A DNA stretch of 49,926 nucleotides, taken from Tritrichomonas foetus. Lineage: Eukaryota; Parabasalia; Tritrichomonadida; Tritrichomonadidae. The position numbers and the translations under genes were made by a program. Under the pieces are notes generated by a model. It did no database searches, was not told the DNA's origin, and saw only the letters and a program-made list of their open reading frames with translations. The stretch's first letter is position 1. Each line of letters begins with the position of its first letter. The stretch is from NCBI GenBank assembly GCA_001839685.1, contig MLAK01000002.1, positions 1-49,926 of the forward strand. Direction: 5' to 3'. Of the stretch, positions 9,574 to 18,500 are shown in pieces.

Positions 9574-10163
9574 TGTAGGAATCTAAGGTGAAATTATATT
9601 TGTTTGAATGATGAAATTATTTGAGCAATCGTTAATTTGTCCACAAACGGTCGCCCAAAAATTTGTCCAACGTTTTTTTAACTGCTTTTTCTTCACAAAA
9701 AAATGATGAAAATATATTTTTCAAGGTGAAAATACAATTGTCAAAATTTGCAAAATTTATGATAAATGCATTTTATCTAAGATTCAAGCTGAGGGTATGT
9801 TTTTCTGTGATGCCCAGATGCTCCAAATATGATCAAAAGTCTGTTGACTTCTTTTTCTGGGCTTCTCCAAAAAATGACAATATTAACAGGATGAGTGAGT
9901 TTACGCTTTAATGTTTAGAGTTGGTGGCATAAAATTAGTTGCATCATTTCTAAGATCAGAGCTATGTTATAATTTCAGTAAAAATTCACTTGAAATTAAA
10001 CTGATGTTTGAGGTGAATAAGATGAAAAGTGACAGACGACTTTTATTTCGGAAAAAGTGAGATTAATAAATAAAATATTTAATTTTTCTGCGAAAATATT
10101 TTCTATCGCGTCTGAAAATTCAATGCATCACAAATTTGGTTCGAATTTTTAAACGTTCATCAA
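9574..10163. other. 590-base intergenic region
   Basis: No reliable gene. A plus-strand frame at 9663-9911 is Phe/Lys-rich with no start context or recognisable motif, and I treat it as chance. This region separates the divergent kinase gene and the ankyrin pseudogene and presumably holds their promoters. A TTCATCAA motif sits directly before the pseudogene ATG at 10164. Confidence 0.45.
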
Positions 10164-11213
10164 ATGAATCATGAAGAAACAGAAAAATTACATTACGAAT
10201 TATTGATTGACAAATTGAAAACTGGAGATTATTTCGAATACGCTGCAACACTTGCTGGATTTGAAAATATAAATTATCAAGTTGCAATAATTATTTTCGA
10301 TGTTTATTCTTAATTTCATGACGTTTATTTAAGTCTAATGAAGTTTATTCATTATTTATGGAGTTTTTTAATTAATTTCATAATGCTCTTATTCACGCAT
10401 GTATTAATTTCAATAATTATCCTGCCCTTCTCACAACAATTCAAAGAAATGCAAATGTTGATTGTTTAAATGTTATTTTTAATTTTTTATAAAGAAAAAC
10501 TTACACCTTTACATTTAGCCATTTGGAAAGGGTTTTTACCACTTGCTTCACCACTTTTACAAGCAGGAGCAAATATAAATGCAGAAGATGCGTTTTATTT
10601 TTTGTTTATTAAGTTATATTAATCATTTATAGGAGTTTTTGTAAATACATTTTTTCGAGTACCTCTTTATTATGCTGTTAGAAGAGCTGATTTGCAATCT
10701 GTTCGTCTTCTTCTTGATTATAAAGCTAATCCTAACATTACTATTGGTGATATGAGTTTATTATCAATTGCTGCTCATAGTGGATATTCAGAAGTTGTCT
10801 TAATGCTAATCCTAGCAGGAGCTAATTTATATCCCTCTTTGAATCCACCACTTTTGACTGTTTTAAATAGTGGAAGTAAAATGTGCTTATCTGTATTATT
10901 AATGAATAGAGAAAAAGATGTTTTACGAAAAATAAATGGAAAAATTCTTGTTCATCATGCTGCTTTACAAGAAAGTTCACTTTTACCAGTAATTGCAAAT
11001 ATAACAATGAATGAAATACAAAAATTGAAAGAAAAGAACAAATCTGAGATACCAGTATTTCCTCCTAAAGGTCTTTCTTCTGAACAAAAGAAAGAACTTC
11101 ATCAAGCAATGAATTTACATGAAGATTTACTTCCAATAATTAGTGTTTATAAATCTATTAAAAACATTAAACAAATTTGGTCACCTTGTGTTGTCGTCAA
11201 TGATGATATTTGA
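10164..11213 (+). pseudogene. degraded ankyrin-repeat protein gene
   Basis: Ankyrin-type sequence is spread over one strand but broken. A first frame of 49 codons (10164-10313) ends in TAA. A second piece in another frame (about 10382-10470) reads 'ANVDCLN'. Back in the first frame from about 10490 comes 'LTPLHLAIWKGFLPLASPLL' then 'QAGANINAEDA', then an in-frame TAA at 10620-10622. The last piece, from 10623 to 11213, is open with further ankyrin units ('VPLYYAVRRADLQSVRLLLD', 'SLLSIAAHSGYSEVVLMLIL') and a charged tail. Ankyrin proteins are a very large family in trichomonads. Short introns were considered, but the GT-AG pairs I tried do not restore the frame. The function of an intact copy would be protein binding. 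Confidence 0.72.
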
Positions 11214-11408
11214 GCTGCATCAAAATATTTTGTTATTATGTAAATAATTTTTTTAAAAAATCTCTTTTCTCAGAATAATTTATTTTTTGGTAATATACAT
11301 TTATTTATATAAAAAGTAAGTATTTAAGAAGTATATAATATGGTGATTATGAAAAATTTACTATAGATATATCGCAAATATTACAAAATATTAAACGAGT
11401 TTGGAAAA

Positions 11409-12221
11409 TTATGCAAATTCCCAATCATATTTACTTTCTGCATCTTTGATTGAAGATGTTGTAACTTCGCCTGAAACATGTAACCATTTTGGCGGAATTA
11501 ATTTTAATAAACTTTCATCAGGCTCATAAGATCTACCAGTTTTTGCATCTCTCAGTGTTCTGCGAGCTCTATCAATTTCGGATGCAGGATTTATTCCATC
11601 ATTTTGTGAATTTAATTCTGCCATTGCTGTTTCTTTAAGCTGCGGAATAACATTAGAGGGCATTGCAATATTTCCTTGAACAAGAGGAATAAGAATTGTT
11701 GCAAATGCTCGAATAACAGTATCAGCTGTAATTGTTGCAGGAATATACTGTTTTTCATCCCAACTAGTTTTCCCTCCAAATAATTTCTTTTTTTCACGAT
11801 GAAGAATAACAACATCATCATTTAAGTTTAATTTTACATTCAACATAACATATTCACAGTTTATTTCATTATTACCTGCTTGAGAAAAGAAATATGTCCA
11901 TATTGATGCAATTGCTTGATTATGGCTATAAAAAGTGTTTGAAGTTAATGCTTGACAATCACCAAGTTCCCAGCTTTGAAAAGTCTGATCCATTCCCAAA
12001 CTCATTAAAATTTCGCTTTTATCGGTAATATAAGGAGAGTCAACATTATTTGTTATTTGCTCCATGATATAATTCAGATATTCAACCATATTCTCATTCG
12101 GGACAATATCTTGATCAAGTTGTGAGTTACCAACAAAGTCTTTAACATAATTTCCACCAGAATATGCTGGTGCATTAAGAGCTTGTTGCACAGCAAGAAG
12201 GATGATGCTGGTGCAAACCAT
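11409..12221 (-). CDS. secreted or membrane-anchored protein, unrecognised
   Basis: A 270-residue protein. The open frame extends to a GTG at 12242, but the first ATG is 12221. It starts MVCTSIILLAVQQALNAPA, a plausible signal peptide with cleavage after about residue 19. The remainder is soluble, with Cys residues near 85 and 122 that could pair, and no other membrane span. The stretch 'GDCQALTSNTFYSHNQAIAS' and a dibasic-rich part ('DRARRTLRDAKTGR') are notable, but I recognise no family. A perfect TCATTT initiator-like motif precedes the ATG. It is convergent with the ankyrin pseudogene. The N-terminus could also act as a signal anchor. Confidence 0.68.
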   Translation of the reverse strand: MVCTSIILLAVQQALNAPAYSGGNYVKDFVGNSQLDQDIVPNENMVEYLNYIMEQITNNVDSPYITDKSEILMSLGMDQTFQSWELGDCQALTSNTFYSHNQAIASIWTYFFSQAGNNEINCEYVMLNVKLNLNDDVVILHREKKKLFGGKTSWDEKQYIPATITADTVIRAFATILIPLVQGNIAMPSNVIPQLKETAMAELNSQNDGINPASEIDRARRTLRDAKTGRSYEPDESLLKLIPPKWLHVSGEVTTSSIKDAESKYDWEFA

Positions 12222-12575
12222 AATTGATATGGCAAATGACACTAAATTGAATACTGTCTGACGTTTTTTGTGAGATGTCGTATCTCAATTTTCATTTGAT
12301 TATTATTTCCCCCTCTCCGTTCTTTCCTCAGATCATAACACATACATATAACACTTATGCTTTTAGCCAATACTTTATTCGAATAATGTATATATGTATT
12401 CAAATGATCACCTTTTTCGTCGATATGAATTATCCGGGAATATCTCTCTGATAGCATAAAAATCAAATAAAACAATAAATTTGATTAAAATTCTAAACAT
12501 TTTTACAAATAAACAAATAATATATATTAATATATTATAATATGCATGAATAATAGATGATTATCATGATAAAAC
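12222..12575. other. intergenic region with Inr-like motif
   Basis: About 350 bases between two minus-strand genes. An Inr-like TCATTT (minus strand) lies at 12234-12239, 12 bases before the ATG of the secreted-protein gene. A minus-strand frame at 12242-12475 has no motif and is probably chance. Bases of about 12500-12550 are almost pure A/T. Confidence 0.5.
12234..12239 (-). promoter_or_regulatory. initiator (Inr)-like motif TCATTT
   Basis: Matches the trichomonad Inr consensus TCA(C/T)T(A/T) on the minus strand and is close to the ATG at 12221. It also supports choosing that ATG rather than the upstream GTG, which overlaps the motif. Confidence 0.5.
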
Positions 12576-15500
12576 TCACATCCAATTCTGTTTATGTTCC
12601 ATAATCATTGCTTCCAAAAGTTCTTGATATTTTTCAAGGTCTTCCAACTCAATTTCTTTCTTCAAGTAATGTTTTGTTTTATTTTTGAGAGTTTCTACTG
12701 CATTTTTTCTCATAGTTGCATTTTTGGCACTAAAAACTTCCAAACTTGTTAGTGTTTCTTTGGTATCTTTCATTAACGCGTTCCATTTCTTTATACGTCT
12801 TTCAAGCCCAAGTTTCCTCATTTTCAAATCATTATAGTGCTTCATTTCATCTGATGTTAATAATTCATCAAGTTGTTTTCTTTTTGCTTCCACTTTTTTA
12901 GTCATTGTTTCGAGATTAGCTGAAGAAACATCAATTTGAACACGATAAGATTTTACATCTTCGATCAATTGGCGAACCTCAGGCTTTTCCCGATTAACAA
13001 GATCAGTTAATTCGGATTCTAGAATTACTCTAAATCTTTGCATTTCTTTAAGATGCAAATGAAGAGCTCCAACTTGAGAGTTTACTTTTTCTAACTGTTG
13101 TTGTTTCAACCTAATTTGATCGTCCATTTCAGAAAGTTGTTGAGCATATTCGCGTGATCTTTCTTCTTCTCGTAAATTATCAGCATCATCTTTAACCAAT
13201 TCGTCTTTAACGTTTGAGATTTCCGTTTTTAGAGCTTTTATTCGATTTTCTTTTATGATTCCATCTTCTTTTGCTATTTCGATTTTATCTTCAACGTTTC
13301 GAATCTTGGTTTTGAGGGCCTCAAGCGCAACTCGAAGTTCTTCAGCGGCTTGCTTCTCTTTTCGTTGTTTTTCTAAAACACTTTGTTGGTAAGAGAGTGC
13401 ATCACTTGTTAATTCAGTCTGTGAAGAAGTACTTCGCTTTGAGAAATCATGAAGAGATAATGCTTTTATTGGATCAACTGGAGCTTCAATATTGACTCTT
13501 TTGATTTCAGAAATTTTGAACTTGTTTCGTTTTTTCTTTGGTTTCGGTTTCGGATTCTCCAATTCACGAACCTGCTCACGGAGATTGTCACGAACGGCAG
13601 TTCGTTCGATAATTTGTTGTTGAAGTGCTTCGAGAATTTTTTGAAGACTTTCAGCATCATCTTCCATGTCAGCTTCAGCTCGAAGTTTTGGAATTAAAGA
13701 AGAAAGTGGGTTTTCTTTATCAAGATTTGCCGCATTTTCGAAAACGGAAAGATCAACAACGGTTGGGCGAGGTTGCTGCATAAAAGCAGGTGTTGATTGA
13801 TGTAGAGTTGGTTTTCTATCCTCAGATAAGAAGAGAGCAACTGGTAAATGAACACTACTTACACCACTTACATTGCTTTCACTGGTTTGTGGATTAGGAT
13901 TTAAAATTGGCCTTGCTTGACTTTGTGGGCGACCTTTCTTCACAACTGTTATTGGTCCAGTCTTGTTTAATTCATTATTTTCGACATCATTTTCATTATC
14001 ACTAGAATGTTGGTTTTGAGATTGTTTGCGTTTGGATTTAGGTCTTTTTCTATTTCGTGAGCTTTTTGAACGATATTTTTCGGAATTATCAATTTTAATT
14101 GGATCAATATGGTGCTTTCTTTTATCTTTTATTCTTTTACGCTTTAAAAGATTTCCTTTTTCGTCTTCGTCATCAACTTCATATTCGTATTCATATTCAT
14201 TTTCTTCATCTTCATCATCTTCACCAGTTGGTGAAAGATGAAGAACACGGGAATATCGATTCAATCGATTTGATTCATTTTGGAAATAGACCAAATTGGC
14301 GATTTCATTTCCATTCTGAGTGTTATTATCGATTTCAACAATACGACGAATGATTTCAGTTTCATTCGTGGTTGGATTGTTTTCAATAGTGTCTTGATAA
14401 TATTGACCTTCTGAAAATTCAACATATCGAAGTCGTTTCTTTTCAATTTCTCCAGTATCTTTGTTCATGACTTTCTTTAAACGGAAGCCATTTTCATCTT
14501 CAATTGGTGAAAATCGTGGAATTTCTTCTTTCTTCTTTGAAACTCTAGTTTTAGCTCGAGTCTTTTCGCCTTCATTGTCACCTTCATTGTCTGAATCATA
14601 CTGATATTCATACTCATACTCATATCCATCTTCTGAGAGTTTTCTTTCATGGCGACTTAAATAAACTCTACCTGTTTTTGGATTTTTCTTCTTCTTATAG
14701 CTATAATCTTCGCCTTTTTTATTCAATTGATTACGTTTCATTTGATGATGAGTTCCGTGCGGGCTAAAAATAATTATATCTTCATATTCTTTTCCATCTT
14801 CGCATACAAAACGACGGAATTGTTCTTCTTGACCTGTATCTTTATTTGTTCGAATACTAAAACCTTCCAAATTAATTTGATGAACTTCTTCTTCAAATTC
14901 TGATTCATTCTCTGATTTCCTTCTTTGGTATTTTGGATTAATGCTTTCAATGCTTTCTTCATCTTTAGGAACTTTCTTTTTATTACATTTATCGTCTTCA
15001 TCATATTCATACTCGTATTCGTATTCTTCACCATTGTGATTTTGAACCCTTTCATGTCGAACGATTTTATCATTCTTTTTCTTGTAACTGGTGTGACCTT
15101 TTTTGTTTAATGGTTTTCTTTTAATTTTGCTTTCATCTTCAATTAGTTCATCTTCAAATGATTTTCCGTTTGAACTTTTAACTTTTCTAATTTTCTTGCT
15201 TTTTCCATTGTTTTCATCGACAGCTTCATAAAAGCCACCTTTAATAACATGTGATCCATCAATTCTATCTATATTTTCATTTATAGGATGAACTCTTCTT
15301 TTTCTTGAAACTTGGTGATCATTTTCATTATTTTCGCCCTCATTATCAGAGTAATAGTCATATTCATATTCATACTCATATTCGTCCAAGTTTTCATTTC
15401 TTACTCGAGTTCTTCGAGATTTTCCATTTTCGATTTTGGTATAATGTAGTACTTCTCCATTATTGTCAAGTCTTCTTCTTGTTATCCTTTTGTTTTTATC

Positions 15501-18500
15501 TAAAATATCTTCATAAATTTCACCTTTTTTACCTTTTATTCTTCGAATTTTCACTTTTTCGCCGGTTTCTTGATTTACTATTTCTTCGAAATCGTTCTTT
15601 TTAATTTTTTCAATTTCCTCATCTTTTTTAGAAACGATTTTTCGATTTGGTTCGTTATCATCTTCATTGTCGTATTCGTATTCATATTCTCTTTCATCTC
15701 CATTTTCATCATGAACACGAGAATGACGTATTAATTTCTTTTTCTTCTTTTGGTATCTCAAATTTTCAGTTTCTTCAGAATCAACAACTCTTCTTTTAAT
15801 TCTTCCACCTTTTTCAATTGTATCAATATAATTATTACCATTCTTACCTTTCTTTCTACGAATTCGAAGTCCATTTTTATTAACAAAACCTTCAGAATCA
15901 CTTTCTAAATGATTTTCATTGATAATTCTTGTCAATTTTCGTTTAGGATTTCCATTTTCATCTATTTCATTATCGTCATATTCAATTTCAAGGTCGTCGT
16001 TGTTATCAAGCTTAAGATTTCGTCGACGAATGGCTTTTTTAGTTTTTTGATCCAAAACAACTTGGTATTTTTTCTTTTTAATTTTCATTGTCATTGGTTT
16101 TCCAGTTTTTGGATCAATTATTTCTTCACAATCATCATTTTTAGTAATCTTAACTTTTATAATATTTCCTGTTGTTGGATCTTCTTCATCTGAATATTGT
16201 GTTGAATCACTAATATATCTCGATATTTTTACTTCTTCAATCGGGAAAATTAATTCATTCGATTTCCTTCTTCTTTGTATTCTTTTTGAAGATGATGGAT
16301 CATCATTATTCAATTCGTATTCGTATTCATATTCGGAATTATTTTCAGGATTTCTTACTCGTGATCTTCTTGTTCGTTTCTTATTTTTCTTAATATGTTC
16401 ATAATACAATCCTAATTGTCCATCATTAGCAAGTTTTCTTCTAGTGATTTTCTTTGTTTCTGGATTCTCTTCATCTTCATAAATTGAGCCGTCTTGCGCT
16501 TTAACTTTTCGAATAAATCTAGATTTTCCTGTTTTTGGATCAATTCTTTCGATAAAATCATCTTTCGTTAATAAAGATTCAATTTCATGCTCATCGACTT
16601 GTGTTTTAGATTTTTTATCATCTTCATCATACTCGTACTCATATTCAACTTCTTCATCATCAGATTTAAGAACAAGAACATGTCTCCTTCTTTTTTCTTT
16701 TTTTCCATCTTTTATAATTTTATATTCAACATTTTCGCCATTTTCATCAAGTTTTGATCTTTTGATTAAATCCCCAATTCTTTCATCTTCGTAAATATTT
16801 CCGTCACTTCCAACAACATGTCTTAGTTCCCTGCCTTTATATTTTGAAAAAAACTTTCCTATTTTATGTGGTCTTGGCCTTGAATTAAGTTTAATTTTTG
16901 GAATTATTTCATTATCGACATTTTTAACTAACTTTTTCTTTCTTCCTTCTTTTTGATCATTTCCTGAATCATCTTCATATTCGTACTCATATTCTTCATC
17001 GTTTGTGTTTCTTACACGAGTATGAATTTTTTGACATTCATCAAGAAGATGTTTAGGACGACGATAAATTTTGCCTTTTTTATTAATTGTGTCTTCATAT
17101 TCATTCCCATTATAGTCAAGAACAGTCCTTTTATTCAACCCTTTGTAAAATCCATCTTCATCTTTTTTAGGCATTTTTATTCGAGTCACTGAATCTTCTC
17201 CTTCATCATATTCATATTCATATTCTCTTTCTGAATCGCCAACAATAACTTCAGTTTTTCGAACCATTTTATTTCCACGCGATTCATAAGCATTTTCGCC
17301 TGTTTTTCTTTTAGTTATTCGAATTTGCTTAGTTTGATCGTCTAATTCTTTTGTGTATTCATAAGTCTGGCCATTATTGCCTTTTGTTTTCCGGATTTGT
17401 TTCTTTCTTCCACTTTTTGGATCAACATAAGTTGCATATCCATATTTTGATGGCTTTGATTTCCCTTTTTTGTTTGAAATTTTAGGAATGTTTTTAATAG
17501 ATTCGATAATTTCTTCGTCTTTTGGAATAAACTTACGATTTTTAGTGTTTTCATCATCGTCATATTCATATTCAAACTCTTCTTCATTTCCATAGGCTAA
17601 AACTTTTGATCTTCTACAACGTAGTTTACGTTTTGGATGATCTGGATTCTTTTTCTTATGATATACCAGTGATCCATCATTTTCAATGATTCTTCTGGTT
17701 ATAATTTGATCATTTTCATAGTTTGAAGTTAAAGTGTCTTCGTACAAATCGCCATTATTCGACAAAACCCTTCTTGTTTTAATTGTTTCACCATCTTTTT
17801 GATTATTCTTTTCTTTAAATTCAAAAGAAGGGCCATTACCGATTTTTTCAAGTATTTCCTTTTTTTTCGCAATTTTCTTTTTCATGACTTGTTGATTTTC
17901 ATTATCTAAATTGCCTTCTGATTCATATTCATATTCATATTCTTCATTATCATCATTTTGAACACGGCTCCTTCGATTGATAGATGCTTCCTTTGATAAT
18001 TTTGAATTATTCTTACTGGAAATAATTTTACGAGTAATTCTCTGTTTTCCATCCTCGGAATCTGACTCAAGAATATCTTCATATTCTTCACCTTTCTTTC
18101 CACGAACTCGTCTTTTGAATACCTTTTTTCCTTTTTTCTTGTCCATTACTTCTTCAAATCCTTGATTTTCACGGCGTTTCTTTCGAATTTCAGATTTGAG
18201 AATAATTGATGGAACAGCTTCATCTTTTTCGTTAACTATTCTACTCCTTTCAATTAAATGCCTTCCACCTTCATCATCAACTTCATATTCATAATCATAT
18301 TCCCTCTCATCATTATCACTTTCATTATCATTATCATTATTTAGCAAAAGGCGATGAACACGGGAACGTCGAAGTAAATGGCCTTCATCATTCTGAAAAT
18401 ACTTTAGGCTTTTATTTTCAATATTATTTTCTTCATTATCAGGATAATTGTCATTATCAATAAGACGACGAATGATTTCAGTTTCATTCGTGGTTGGATT

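Noticed and set aside
9663..9911. Plus-strand 82-codon frame in the intergenic region
   Set aside because: Phe/Lys-rich composition expected of AT-rich DNA, no family pattern, no Inr-like motif, no conserved start.
10130..10150. GGTTCGAAT-like sequence as a tRNA B box
   Set aside because: No matching A box, acceptor stem or anticodon arm at the right spacing.
10592..10632. Short GT-AG intron in the ankyrin gene
   Set aside because: The candidate GT to AG spans I tried (41, 29 and 20 bases) are all 2 modulo 3 and would not keep the ankyrin frame; the splice sites also do not resemble the known trichomonad consensus.
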